A model generated the notes under the pieces. It ran no database searches and was not told the DNA's origin. It worked only from the letters and a program-made list of their open reading frames with translations. The position numbers were made by a program, and so were the translations under genes. Positions 19,021-27,891 of a stretch of 64,000 nucleotides of DNA are shown one piece after another (within the stretch, counting starts at the first letter, position 1; each line of letters starts with the position of its first letter). Source of the DNA: Catalinimonas alkaloidigena (GTDB lineage: Bacteria > Bacteroidota > Bacteroidia > Cytophagales > Cyclobacteriaceae); the NCBI RefSeq assembly GCF_029504655.1, contig NZ_JAQFIL010000001.1:6701001-6765000 (forward strand). The letters are read 5' to 3'.

Positions 19021-19905
19021 TTAGTTTTTCATACAGCAGTACTTGAATTTTTCACCTGACCCACAGGGGCAAGGGTCATTACGCCCAATGCGGCGAGGCT
19101 TACGAAAGGGATTACGCAGCCTTCTTTTCATATCCTGATGATACACTTTGCGCAGGGTTTTGTATAAATCAGGGTGTTTCTGCTGAAACAGCTTAGGTCT
19201 TTCAAAAAAATATTCACTGGCTACTGCCAAAAATTCTTCCTCACTTGTGGCCGCATACGCATCAATATCACTCTTGCCCTTGCGAATACGCTGCATTTCC
19301 CTGCGCATGAGTCTGAGCCATGGCTTCGCATATTCTTTATTATTTAATTCCCCGGGAATGCCATCAATTTCACCATCCTGCTTGTCCAGAATATGGATAA
19401 ACTCGTGAATGCCTACATTATGTTTATCACTGGTATTGCCAAAGCTATTGTGCAAACTTTTCTTGCTCAGGACCATCACTCCGTCCATGTTTCGCCCGCT
19501 TCCCACCATCCCGGTAATTACCTCTTCGGGATTATCCATTGAAAAATTACGGTCAAATGATGCAGGGTAAAGTAAGACTTCATGCAGGTAATTGTACTTC
19601 CAACTGGGAAACCCAAAGAGAGGGATTGCGGCACTACAAGCTACCAGCAAACGATCCAGATCTGTTACCTCTACCTTGATGCCCGTAATCCGTACCTGTT
19701 TTAAGAAGTTACGAATATTCTTCTCAAAGCGCCGTTTCTCTTTTTCATTCAGGTTCTGGTAAAAGTGAACATGCTTTTGAAGTAGCTCCTTCCACTCCAC
19801 CGGAAACCTGGAAGGGACTGAGTAAGCAGGACGGTTTCTGTACCATATCCAGAAGCCCAGGTAACCAAAAAGCAAAAATCCTATTACAGTAAAAAATACA
19901 TTCAT
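19021..19905 (-). CDS. Zinc-dependent peptidase, MtfA/M90 family, with C-terminal SEC-C motif
   Basis: Membrane-anchored metallopeptidase related to MtfA (Mlc titration factor A, an aminopeptidase). One N-terminal transmembrane helix (about 3-22) precedes the catalytic domain with HEFIH: His167, Glu168 and His171 are the zinc ligands and catalytic base, and EEEFLAVASEYFFE supplies the third ligand region. Unlike E. coli MtfA, it carries a SEC-C zinc finger at the C-terminus (GRNDPCPCGSGEKFKYCC), a motif of SecA and other proteins that bind ribosomes or nascent chains. Stand-alone gene; target unknown. Confidence 0.9.
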   Translation of the reverse strand: MNVFFTVIGFLLFGYLGFWIWYRNRPAYSVPSRFPVEWKELLQKHVHFYQNLNEKEKRRFEKNIRNFLKQVRITGIKVEVTDLDRLLVACSAAIPLFGFPSWKYNYLHEVLLYPASFDRNFSMDNPEEVITGMVGSGRNMDGVMVLSKKSLHNSFGNTSDKHNVGIHEFIHILDKQDGEIDGIPGELNNKEYAKPWLRLMRREMQRIRKGKSDIDAYAATSEEEFLAVASEYFFERPKLFQQKHPDLYKTLRKVYHQDMKRRLRNPFRKPRRIGRNDPCPCGSGEKFKYCCMKN

Positions 19906-20532
19906 TCAGCTAATAAATAAGTCTAAAAAATTGGTAAAGCTTCCTCAAGAAAAGCCAGATGTTTTATCAAAAGACCTTTGGCTTAACTGCGCTTTGGTAA
20001 AAAGGTTTTTATTTTGTCTAAGTATGCTAAGTTGGGCGTAAACTTCTCTGCCTTCTGCGTCTCAGCCATAAGCTATTGCTAATATCAGCTTCAATAATCG
20101 CCCCTTCGTCAGCACTTCTTGACTTAGCCTGGACAAAAGCTTCCCTTAAGGAAGGAATCTCTTTTATCAGGTTCAGACCAGCTTAAGAAGAAGAAAAGAG
20201 AATGGGCCTCTGAGGGGCTGACACAGACGAGCATGAAGCCCAGGCAGTATGATGATATCAACATGATAGCCTGACCTCATTGATTATCTATTTCTCAAGA
20301 ACGCTGTTCATTATGGATGCATAAGGGGCAAGAAGGTTATTTATCTTTCAGCTTAAAGCAGGAATCAGAAATTGAAACCTCTTAACTCAATAAGAGTCTT
20401 ATATTATTAAGACACTGCCATATTACAGATATAAGCCTTATTATTGTTATTAGAATTTATACATGCCGGAATTTCTACCTTTAAGGGGTGAGATACCTAA
20501 TAAACTGGCTGTAAGTATCAGAGAAAAAACGA
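19906..20532. other. 627-bp region without a recognised gene
   Basis: A 51-codon minus-strand frame without a good start codon (about 20034-20186) reads IKEIPSLREAFVQAKSRS followed by ADEGAIIEADISNSLWL. It looks protein-like but could not be assigned and may be a gene relic. The last 130 bases before ppc are AT-rich and should hold its promoter, but no clean box pair is present. Confidence 0.4.
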
Positions 20533-23118
20533 ATGTTTATGAACCTAACTAACGCTAAAATCCAAAACTATAATAAGCAAGTAGGCTTAAAGTTTCAGTT
20601 GTATAATAGCCTCTTTACTGCCCTCCCCTTTCATCGGGTAGAAAAAACAGGAGTGCTACTATCCACTTTTTTATTACACTGTGAGGAAGGCTATAACAAA
20701 CAGCAAAGCCCGGTAGAGATCATAGATACCTTTTTCCAGCAGTATACTTCTTACCAAAATGAACAGGAGCAAATCGACTTGCTATTCAGGTTTGTACAAT
20801 ACGCTGAACGGCAGGTAGTACTTTTTGATGCTGTAGAAGACGCTGCCTTCGGTGACATTTATGACCTGAATGGAATTGGTACCCTTAAGCATTTACAATC
20901 AGAGGTATTACATTCTAATAAGAGAGCTCAACTGGCTGAAAAGCTCAAAGATTTTTCGGTAAGGTTAGTGCTTACAGCCCACCCTACGCAGTTTTACCCT
21001 AGTGAAGTATTGGGAATCATCAATGATCTCTCCAATGCCATTATCAGGGACAATACGGCTGAGGTTAATAGTTTTTTGCAGCAACTGGGCAAAACTCCTT
21101 TTTTCAAGAAAGAAAAACCTACTCCCTATGATGAGGCGGTTAACTTGATCTGGTTTTTACAAAACAGGTTTTATCCTGCGGCAGGCCGAATCATGTCTAA
21201 TTTCAAAAATCAGTTTCAAGAAGAAGTCAATGAGGAAAACCCGCTGATACGCCTGGGCTTCTGGCCCGGTGGTGACCGGGATGGAAACCCTTACGTTAAA
21301 GTAAACACTACGCTCAAAGTGGCGGCTGAATTGCGTACAGGCATTCTTAATGCTTACTATATAGATGTACATCAGTTAAAAAGCCGCCTCACTTTTAAAG
21401 GCGTATCTAATGTGGTGGCTTCTTTAGAGGAAAAAATCCACCAAAACCTTTCTGATCCCAACCATCACGCTGACTTAACCAAAGAAGAAATTATTAGTAC
21501 GCTCAAGCAAATACGTACTACGCTGATGGAGCAACATAACGGGCTTTTTCAGGAGATGGTGGAAAATCTTCTTAGAAAGGTGGAACTGTTCGGTCTCTAT
21601 TTTGCAACCTTGGATATACGGCAGGACAGTTCAGTGCACTCAGAACTAATGGCTGAGATCGCTCAACACTCTTCAGCCCTTCCGGATAACTATACTGAGC
21701 TTTCAGAAGCAGAAAAAATTGATGCGCTTTTGAATATTCAGGAAACCCTTGACCCTTCCATTTTTGAAAATGAGTTGTTCAGAGATACTCTGGAGACTAT
21801 TTCGGCGATAAAGACTATCCAAAAACGCAATGGTGAAAATGGCTGTCATCGTTACATCATCAGTCATAGCACCAGTGCCCTGGACGTTATGCATGTCTAT
21901 GGCTTATTTAAATTAGGAGGATGGAAGACTGATGAGCTCAAAGTAGATATTGTTCCTCTATTTGAGTCTATTGAGGACCTGAGAAATGCTGCTAAAGTGA
22001 TGAAGACACTATATGAAAATGAGGCATACCGTAAGCATTTGTCAAAGCGTAATAATATACAAACCATAATGGTGGGATTCTCTGACGGAACAAAAGACGG
22101 AGGCTACCTGATGGCTAATTTTAGTATCTATAAAGCCAAAGAGGCACTTACACAAATTTCCAAAGAATACGGCATACAGGTAGTATTTTTTGACGGAAGA
22201 GGGGGCCCTCCTGCACGTGGAGGGGGAAGGACCCACCAGTTTTACGCCTCTCTGGGAAGCAATATCGCTAACAAAGAAATTCAGCTTACTATTCAGGGAC
22301 AAACTATCAGTTCTAATTTCGGTACAGTAGATAGTGCTCAGTTCAACATGGAGCAACTGATGCATGCCGGTATCAGTAATGCGCTTTTCTACTCCGATAA
22401 GCTCACACAAACCAAAGAAGAGGATGATTTACTCTTAAGCTTATCAGAAAAAAGCTATGAAGCTTACAATGCACTAAAAAATCACCCTGGCTTTTTAGAG
22501 TACCTGAATGAAGTAAGTCCACTTCGCTATTATGGTCAGGCAAATATTGGTAGCCGCCCCTCCAAACGTAAGCCCGGTAAGCTGAACCTGGATGACCTCA
22601 GGGCTGTGCCTTATGTAGGGTCATGGAGCCAACTCAAGCAAAACCTTCCCGGTTACTATGGGGTAGGCATCGCCTTAGAAAAATTGGAAGCTGAAGGCAA
22701 ATGGGAGGAAGTACGGCAATTGTATCAAAGCTCCCTCTTTTTTAAGACATTGATGGATAATTGCGAGATGGCCATGTGCAAATCTTTTTTCCCGCTTACG
22801 GCATTTCTTGCTGAGCACCCTAAATATGGTGCCTTATGGACCTTAATCCATGAAGAGTTTCAGCGTACTAAAACTCAAATGCTTAAGCTAGCTGGTACAA
22901 CTCACCTGATGGAAGATAAACCCATCAATCGTCTTTCCATACAAATGCGTCAACGCATTGAGTTGCCCTTACTTACTATTCAGCAGTATGCCCTTAACAA
23001 GATTCGGGAAGTAAGAGAAGGTGGTTCTGATTCTGAAAGTGCCAATATGAATGTGTATGAAAAAATGGTGGTACGCTGCTCTTTTGGTATTATCAATGCG
23101 GGTAGAAATTCCGCTTAA
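20533..23118 (+). CDS. ppc: Phosphoenolpyruvate carboxylase
   Basis: Anaplerotic enzyme converting PEP and bicarbonate to oxaloacetate to refill the TCA cycle. Both catalytic signatures are present: LVLTAHPTQ with the essential His150, and FFDGRGGPPARGGGRTH at about 552-568 with the mobile glycine loop. The region GFWPGGDRDGNP (PEP/metal site) is also intact. The protein ends NAGRNSA where the family normally ends in NTG. Length 861 is normal for the bacterial-type enzyme. A Met at codon 3 is an equally good start. A terminator follows. Confidence 0.96.
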   Translation: MFMNLTNAKIQNYNKQVGLKFQLYNSLFTALPFHRVEKTGVLLSTFLLHCEEGYNKQQSPVEIIDTFFQQYTSYQNEQEQIDLLFRFVQYAERQVVLFDAVEDAAFGDIYDLNGIGTLKHLQSEVLHSNKRAQLAEKLKDFSVRLVLTAHPTQFYPSEVLGIINDLSNAIIRDNTAEVNSFLQQLGKTPFFKKEKPTPYDEAVNLIWFLQNRFYPAAGRIMSNFKNQFQEEVNEENPLIRLGFWPGGDRDGNPYVKVNTTLKVAAELRTGILNAYYIDVHQLKSRLTFKGVSNVVASLEEKIHQNLSDPNHHADLTKEEIISTLKQIRTTLMEQHNGLFQEMVENLLRKVELFGLYFATLDIRQDSSVHSELMAEIAQHSSALPDNYTELSEAEKIDALLNIQETLDPSIFENELFRDTLETISAIKTIQKRNGENGCHRYIISHSTSALDVMHVYGLFKLGGWKTDELKVDIVPLFESIEDLRNAAKVMKTLYENEAYRKHLSKRNNIQTIMVGFSDGTKDGGYLMANFSIYKAKEALTQISKEYGIQVVFFDGRGGPPARGGGRTHQFYASLGSNIANKEIQLTIQGQTISSNFGTVDSAQFNMEQLMHAGISNALFYSDKLTQTKEEDDLLLSLSEKSYEAYNALKNHPGFLEYLNEVSPLRYYGQANIGSRPSKRKPGKLNLDDLRAVPYVGSWSQLKQNLPGYYGVGIALEKLEAEGKWEEVRQLYQSSLFFKTLMDNCEMAMCKSFFPLTAFLAEHPKYGALWTLIHEEFQRTKTQMLKLAGTTHLMEDKPINRLSIQMRQRIELPLLTIQQYALNKIREVREGGSDSESANMNVYEKMVVRCSFGIINAGRNSA

Positions 23119-23138
23119 ACAAACCATACAATCAATAT

Positions 23139-23184
23139 AATACTTTCGCTGGCTATCCCAGGCATCAGTTAGCGAAAGTATTTT
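23139..23184 (+). terminator. Terminator after ppc
   Basis: A 12-bp perfect stem AATACTTTCGCT / AGCGAAAGTATT (23139-23150 with 23171-23182) with a 20-nt loop, ending in TTTT. It lies 21 bases after the ppc stop codon. Confidence 0.75.
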
Positions 23185-23229
23185 CATTGAAGTTATCTCA
23201 TTTGAGCCTGAGCCGTTTTCCTCCAATTG

Positions 23230-24405
23230 TCAATATTCTTCGTTCTTATTAACAATGCTAATCGGAAATTGTAAATAAAGAGAAGTTCCTTCTTCTGCTG
23301 TACTGCTAAAAGAAATATCCCCCTGCAAAAGCGCAACTGATTTTTTGACCAAATATGTACCTAAGCCTGTCCCCTTAGCTTTACCGGAGGTAATATATTT
23401 TTGGAAAAAGTTCTGCTGAACTTCCGGAGGAATTTCACCTTGATTATGAATCGTGATATGTAAGCATCTATCTACTTGCTTGAGCTCAACGCTAATTTGC
23501 TCAGATTTGGGCGAGGCTTCTACGGCGTTCTTTAACAGGTTATAGAATATAATATTAAAAAGGAAAGCATCGCTGCTAAGCATTAGTTCTTGTTGGCAGG
23601 CGGCATCTTTTTTTGTTCGTAACGCCAGCTTTTTTGTCTCTACTAAAATTGAAAGGTCAGCCCAGACGTCACCTAACATTTTATGCAAATCAAAAACAGC
23701 GGGGTTTGGGCTATACTGATCACTTTCAATCTGTACGATGCCGTATAAACGGTTAGTAAGGTCAAATGCTCTTTGTGCAGATTGTTGTAAGCGTTTCGTT
23801 ATCTCTGTCTGCTGTTCACTCGTAAAACGCTCATCCAACATTAATTCAGACAAAGAAAGGATATTGCCGACCGGCCCCCTTAAGTCATGCAATAGTAGCT
23901 CCATAGCATGCTCCTGAGAAGTAACCAGAGCATTCAGCTTACTTATGGTTTCTTTGAGTTCTCTCTCTGTTTTCTTGGTGTCTGAGATATCAACTACAAA
24001 AGTTACCTTTTTGGGCGCACCATCCATCACTACATAAGCAGCATTCGCATATACTGTAATCAGGCTTCCATCTCTTCGCTGTACTTCCCATTCATCCGCC
24101 ATTTCATGCTTTTGAGTCATAAAATTCTCATGCAGCTGTACAAGTTTTGTTTTACTGGCTTCAGGAACCACTATTGTAAAGTGCTGCCCCAGCAGCTCAT
24201 CACTTGAATACTGATAGAGAGCACAATATGCATCATTGACCTGCTCTAAAATGCCTTCCTCACTACTGACACATACGGCAAGAGGAATTTGGTGTATTTT
24301 TGGTAAAAGTGTTTGACCACTATCATTGAATTTGTCTTTTAAATAGGTTAAGTATTGTTTGCTGCTTTCTTTATATGGTTCTTCGAGATACGCTGTTTGG
24401 TCCAT
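23230..24405 (-). CDS. PAS-domain sensor histidine kinase (soluble)
   Basis: Two-component sensor. There is no transmembrane segment. A PAS domain covers about 40-155 (AVCVSSEEGILEQVNDAYCALYQYSSDELLG, then WEVQRRDGSLITVYANAAYVV). A short coiled coil follows, then the dimerisation/phosphoacceptor domain with LLLHDLRGPVGNI, His173 being the phosphorylated residue. The ATPase domain has NIIFYNLLKNAVEA (N box), a variant G1, and GKAKGTGLGTYLVKKSVALLQG (G2). No response regulator gene is adjacent. It is transcribed divergently from the LexA-like regulator with 132 bases between the starts. Confidence 0.92.
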   Translation of the reverse strand: MDQTAYLEEPYKESSKQYLTYLKDKFNDSGQTLLPKIHQIPLAVCVSSEEGILEQVNDAYCALYQYSSDELLGQHFTIVVPEASKTKLVQLHENFMTQKHEMADEWEVQRRDGSLITVYANAAYVVMDGAPKKVTFVVDISDTKKTERELKETISKLNALVTSQEHAMELLLHDLRGPVGNILSLSELMLDERFTSEQQTEITKRLQQSAQRAFDLTNRLYGIVQIESDQYSPNPAVFDLHKMLGDVWADLSILVETKKLALRTKKDAACQQELMLSSDAFLFNIIFYNLLKNAVEASPKSEQISVELKQVDRCLHITIHNQGEIPPEVQQNFFQKYITSGKAKGTGLGTYLVKKSVALLQGDISFSSTAEEGTSLYLQFPISIVNKNEEY

Positions 24406-24473
24406 TGATATTATTTCAAGAAATGTTTGCGAATAGATGCAAAAGTGGGTTATTTAGGCTAATTTTAAGTAAA

Positions 24474-24498
24474 CTTATATTCCTTATGGAAATATAAG
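24474..24498. promoter_or_regulatory. Inverted repeat, candidate operator for the XRE/S24 regulator
   Basis: CTTATATTCC (24474-24483) and GGAAATATAAG (24488-24498) form an inverted repeat with one bulged base and a TTAT centre, 40-64 bases upstream of the regulator's start. Helix-turn-helix repressors of this type commonly repress themselves through such dyads, and the site could also affect the divergent kinase gene. Confidence 0.5.
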
Positions 24499-24537
24499 AA
24501 TATTTATTTTTACATCAAAAGTTAACTGCATACTGAT

Positions 24538-25347
24538 ATGGAAGAGCGTATTTTAAGCTTACGTAGGCTACTAAACCTTTCTCAAAAAGATTTTGCCAAT
24601 AAGATCTCTATTACGCAGGCTGCGCTTTCTCAAATAGAAAGTGGTAAAACTATGCTTTCTGTTTCCACAATGTATAGCCTCATTAGAGCGTTTGAGCTAC
24701 GGACTGACTGGTTACTTTTTGGCCAGGGGGAAATTTTCTCACACCAGAAAATTGATACGGCCCGGGGTACTCCTCCTAATTCGCAAAATACTTCTAACCA
24801 GCTGATTCCTTTTGTAGATAAGGATGCTGAGGCTGGTTATCCGGATAATTGTGCGGATTCAGAGTACATTAAAACCCTGGGAGCCTATCGCATTCCCGGC
24901 TTTGAGGAGGGAAAGTTTCGCATGTTTAATATCAGTGGTGACAGCATGCACCCTCACCTCTGCGAAAATGAGGTGGTGATCACTGAGGCCGTGGACAAAA
25001 TTGAGAGCATACAGGAAAATCAGCTTTGTGTGATTATTTCCAGCGATGGTATTGTTGCCAAAAGAGTATTTCATGACAACAATAATACGTTATTGCTCAA
25101 GAGTGATAACCCTAAATACAAAGCATATAAGCTGGCTTATAGTGACGTGATAGAGATCTGGGAAATTAAAGGAAAGATCACGACTGAATTTCTAAATAAA
25201 ACTAAGGGAAGTACAGATGAAAGGCTTTTTACCCACAGGCTAGAAGAGTTAGAAAAAACCGTAGACATACTAAAATCAGCTCTTAAGCTAGATGGAAGAG
25301 TTCGTGAAAATGGGGAGCTAAAACCTGTAAAAAAAGATGAAGACTGA
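24538..25347 (+). CDS. LexA-like regulator: XRE helix-turn-helix plus S24 peptidase
   Basis: DNA-binding regulator that can probably inactivate itself by cleavage. The HTH_3 domain covers about 4-62 (QKDFANKISITQAALSQIES). A linker contains AEAGYP with Ala99-Gly100, the position and kind of bond cut in LexA. The C-terminal S24 domain has SGDSMHP with nucleophile Ser136 and IVAKRV with Lys175, a spacing of 39 against 37 in LexA. A charged C-terminal tail (about 220-269) is predicted helical. Length 269. No phage genes surround it, so a chromosomal stress regulator is more likely than a prophage repressor. Confidence 0.9.
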   Translation: MEERILSLRRLLNLSQKDFANKISITQAALSQIESGKTMLSVSTMYSLIRAFELRTDWLLFGQGEIFSHQKIDTARGTPPNSQNTSNQLIPFVDKDAEAGYPDNCADSEYIKTLGAYRIPGFEEGKFRMFNISGDSMHPHLCENEVVITEAVDKIESIQENQLCVIISSDGIVAKRVFHDNNNTLLLKSDNPKYKAYKLAYSDVIEIWEIKGKITTEFLNKTKGSTDERLFTHRLEELEKTVDILKSALKLDGRVRENGELKPVKKDED

Positions 25348-25361
25348 TAGTCTTATACGAA

Positions 25362-25393
25362 ATAACCGATAAGGCCAAGGCCTTATCGGTTAT
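25362..25393. terminator. Dyad between convergent genes (probable bidirectional terminator)
   Basis: ATAACCGATAAGGCC (25362-25376) and its exact complement at 25379-25393 form a 15-bp stem with a two-base centre. It lies between the stop codons of the LexA-like gene and rny. There is no good T run on either side, so terminator function is likely but not certain. Confidence 0.55.
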
Positions 25394-25415
25394 GCATTAT
25401 AGGTTTTCCTTCTAC

Positions 25416-27026
25416 TTATTTAGCATAGCTAATTGAGCGCATCTCGCGGATTACTGTCACCTTAACTTGTCCGGGATACTGCATGTCTTTCTCTATCTTA
25501 CGGGAGATTTCGTACGATAATGTGCCTGCCTGATCATCAGTGACATGTTCTGCATCTACGATAACCCTCAGCTCTCTTCCTGCCTGAATGGCGTAACATT
25601 TGCTCACGCCATCAAAGTCCATACCCAGCGATTCTAGGTCCTTCAGGCGCTGAATATAAGAATCTACTACTTCACGACGAGCACCAGGACGCGATCCCGA
25701 TATTGCGTCACAGGCCTGAATAATAGGAGAGACAATAGATGTCATTTCAATTTCATCATGGTGGGCCCCTATGGCATTACATACTTCAGGGTGCTCATTG
25801 TATTTTTCGGCCAGTTTCATTCCTAGTATTGCATGCGGCAATTCCGGCTCTTCCGGCCACACTTTACCAATATCATGTAGTAAACCTGCACGTTTGGCGA
25901 GCTTGGGGGCCAGGCCAAGTTCGGAAGCCATAGTAGCAGCCAGGTTAGCTACTTCGCGAGAGTGCTGTAACAAATTTTGTCCGTAAGAGGAACGAAAGCG
26001 CATACGTCCCACCATCCGAATCAATTCGGGATGTAGTCCATGAATACCCAGGTCAATGGCTGTACGCTCACCAATCTCAATAATCTCTTCCTCCATATTC
26101 TTGGTAGTCTTGGCTACCACTTCCTCTATACGTGCAGGATGGATGCGGCCATCCGTCACGAGGCGATGAAGAGAAAGGCGGGCAATCTCTCTGCGAACAG
26201 GGTCAAAACCGGAAATAATAATAGCTTCCGGAGTATCATCTACGATAATCTCTACTCCCGTTGCAGCTTCTAGGGCACGAATATTCCGACCCTCACGACC
26301 GATAATTTTACCCTTAATGTCGTCACTTTCAATATTAAAAACTGAAACACAGTTCTCTATAGCGTGCTCAGTAGCTGTGCGCTGAATAGTCTCCAGCACC
26401 ACCTTCTTAGCCTCTTTGGTAGCCGAAAGCTTAGCTTCTTCAATAATATTTTTGATATGAGCTGATGCCTGCGTACGAGCTTCCGCTTCCAGGCTTTCCA
26501 TTAGCTGGTGCTTCGCTTCTTCAGCAGTAAGGCTTGCCGCCTTCTCGAGTATAGTCACCTGCTGCTGCTTGATTTTATCAAGTTCGGACTGTTTCTTTTT
26601 TACGAGTTCTTGCTGAGACTCCAGCATTTCTTCTTTGGTCCTGAGTTCAGCTTCCTGAGTTTTTACTTTTTCCATTTGCTCCCTCAGATGCTGTTCACGC
26701 TGCTTTAGCTTATTCTCATTAGTAACCAGTATGTTTTTCTTGCGATTAGACTCTTCCTCAAAGTCAGATTTTAGTTTTAAGTATTTCTCTTTCGCCTCAT
26801 AAATCTTCTCTTTCTTGATATTCTCCGCATTGATCTTGGCTTCACGGACGATAAAATCCGCTTCTTCCTTGAGTTTTTGCTCCTTTTCTTTGACTGCCTC
26901 TTCCCTGCTTTGAAGTTTTCTTTCCTGGTCTAAGTTGGATTTATTAGAAAGGCCTTTGCCGATGAATATACCTGCGCCCAGCGAACCAATGGCTACGGCT
27001 AACAGTAGAAATATCATTTCACTCAT
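25416..27026 (-). CDS. rny: Ribonuclease Y
   Basis: Membrane-anchored endoribonuclease that starts mRNA decay. An N-terminal transmembrane helix (about 4-24) is followed by a long coiled coil rich in Lys and Glu (about 30-215). A KH RNA-binding domain contains [20 protein letters not shown]. The HD domain has [14 protein letters not shown] with the metal-binding His-Asp pair at about residue 385, then GAHHDE. At 536 residues it is close to Bacillus RNase Y. It is downstream of zapA in a same-strand cluster with pheT. Confidence 0.96.
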   Translation of the reverse strand: MSEMIFLLLAVAIGSLGAGIFIGKGLSNKSNLDQERKLQSREEAVKEKEQKLKEEADFIVREAKINAENIKKEKIYEAKEKYLKLKSDFEEESNRKKNILVTNENKLKQREQHLREQMEKVKTQEAELRTKEEMLESQQELVKKKQSELDKIKQQQVTILEKAASLTAEEAKHQLMESLEAEARTQASAHIKNIIEEAKLSATKEAKKVVLETIQRTATEHAIENCVSVFNIESDDIKGKIIGREGRNIRALEAATGVEIIVDDTPEAIIISGFDPVRREIARLSLHRLVTDGRIHPARIEEVVAKTTKNMEEEIIEIGERTAIDLGIHGLHPELIRMVGRMRFRSSYGQNLLQHSREVANLAATMASELGLAPKLAKRAGLLHDIGKVWPEEPELPHAILGMKLAEKYNEHPEVCNAIGAHHDEIEMTSIVSPIIQACDAISGSRPGARREVVDSYIQRLKDLESLGMDFDGVSKCYAIQAGRELRVIVDAEHVTDDQAGTLSYEISRKIEKDMQYPGQVKVTVIREMRSISYAK

Positions 27027-27153
27027 TTTTCCGAGTTTTGTTAAAAAGTACCACTATGTACAATAGCAGTTTAACTACTGATGAGCGAAAATATTAACAA
27101 GTTCAGTTATACAGATAAGTGATAAGTAGATTTGACAATGTAATAGCTTTTGG

Positions 27154-27456
27154 TCAGACACTACGCTCAGGCGTAAGGGCGCGGCTAATTAGCTTATTAA
27201 GATTACCCAATTTGTCTGAAACCCTCTCTTCCATATCAGAAAGTGTTCTCTCATAGTCTATTTTTTCCATGAAAGCATCAAAGGCAACCATTGCCAGCAA
27301 ATCCTGTTTATCATTAGTACCAAAGCGATCTTTATACCTACGCAACTGTTCGTTGACCATTCGCCCGGCCTTTCTGATTTGCTCCTCCTCCTCTGCCTCA
27401 ATCTTCATGGGGTATTCTCGGTCACCTATTCTTATCTTTATTGAAAGTTCACCCAT
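27154..27456 (-). CDS. zapA: Cell division protein ZapA
   Basis: Small FtsZ-associated protein that bundles protofilaments at the septum. The N-terminal domain (LSIKIRIGDREYPMKIEAEEE) is followed by the helical dimerisation/coiled-coil part with MVNEQLRRYKDRFGTNDKQDLLAMVAFD in order. Length 100 is typical. It starts 15 bases after the stop codon of the preceding coiled-coil gene, so the two are co-transcribed; rny follows 127 bases downstream. Confidence 0.9.
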   Translation of the reverse strand: MGELSIKIRIGDREYPMKIEAEEEEQIRKAGRMVNEQLRRYKDRFGTNDKQDLLAMVAFDAFMEKIDYERTLSDMEERVSDKLGNLNKLISRALTPERSV

Positions 27457-27471
27457 TAGATATTCCGCAAT

Positions 27472-27768
27472 TTATTGACTTAGTTGAGCAATACATTTAT
27501 CAATTTTTCTGATGTACTCGTTAATCGTACGCTTTATTTCAGTAGTATCGTCTTGATCTGCTACTGCGTTGTTTACAATTTTACTTAATTTTAATGTCTT
27601 TTGAAAATGGTCAATTTGCCCGTTTTTTTCGTCTACAACTGACCTGAGTGTCTGGTTTTCTTCTTTTAGCTGTTTAAGCTCATCCTTCAGGGCATTGTGC
27701 TGACTTACCAGCAACTCGACCTTCCGTTCTAAGACAGAAATCTCAGCGATCAGTTTTTTCTGATTCAT
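27472..27768 (-). CDS. Coiled-coil protein next to ZapA
   Basis: A 98-residue protein with a continuous heptad pattern from about 5 to 65 (ISVLERKVELLVSQHNALKDEL, LKEENQTLRSVVDEKNGQI in sequence) and a short C-terminal helical segment. No catalytic motif. It resembles the general design of ZapB-like division proteins and sits directly before zapA, so a role with ZapA at the division site is a reasonable inference, not a demonstrated homology. Confidence 0.75.
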   Translation of the reverse strand: MNQKKLIAEISVLERKVELLVSQHNALKDELKQLKEENQTLRSVVDEKNGQIDHFQKTLKLSKIVNNAVADQDDTTEIKRTINEYIRKIDKCIAQLSQ

Positions 27769-27817
27769 AAATAGCTATTGCTACTTTTGGTTATAGTTAG
27801 TTTTTATCTAAAAGCTA

Positions 27818-27860
27818 AGGGCCTAAAAACTGTAATTCATACAGTAAAATTCAGGCCTTT
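27818..27860 (-). terminator. Weak hairpin after pheT
   Basis: An interrupted dyad: AAGGGCCT near 27818 pairs with AGGCCTTT near 27853-27860, and an inner CTGT / ACAG pair closes the loop. There is no strong T run on the minus strand. It may reduce read-through from pheT into the coiled-coil/zapA genes. Confidence 0.35.
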
Positions 27861-27891
27861 AACTTATATATCTTGCTATCAGCAACAAATG

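Noticed and set aside
20034..20186. Minus-strand frame reading IKEIPSLREAFVQAKSRS
   Set aside because: It looks protein-like but is only 51 codons without a convincing start and without a recognised family, so it is noted in the gap entry and not called as a gene.
24538..25347. XRE/S24 gene as evidence of a prophage
   Set aside because: No integrase, terminase, structural or lysis genes are near; flanking genes are housekeeping.
27027..27153. A 6S RNA between zapA and rny, by analogy with zapA-ssrS in E. coli
   Set aside because: The gap is only 127 bases and shows no long rod-like complementarity with a central bubble.
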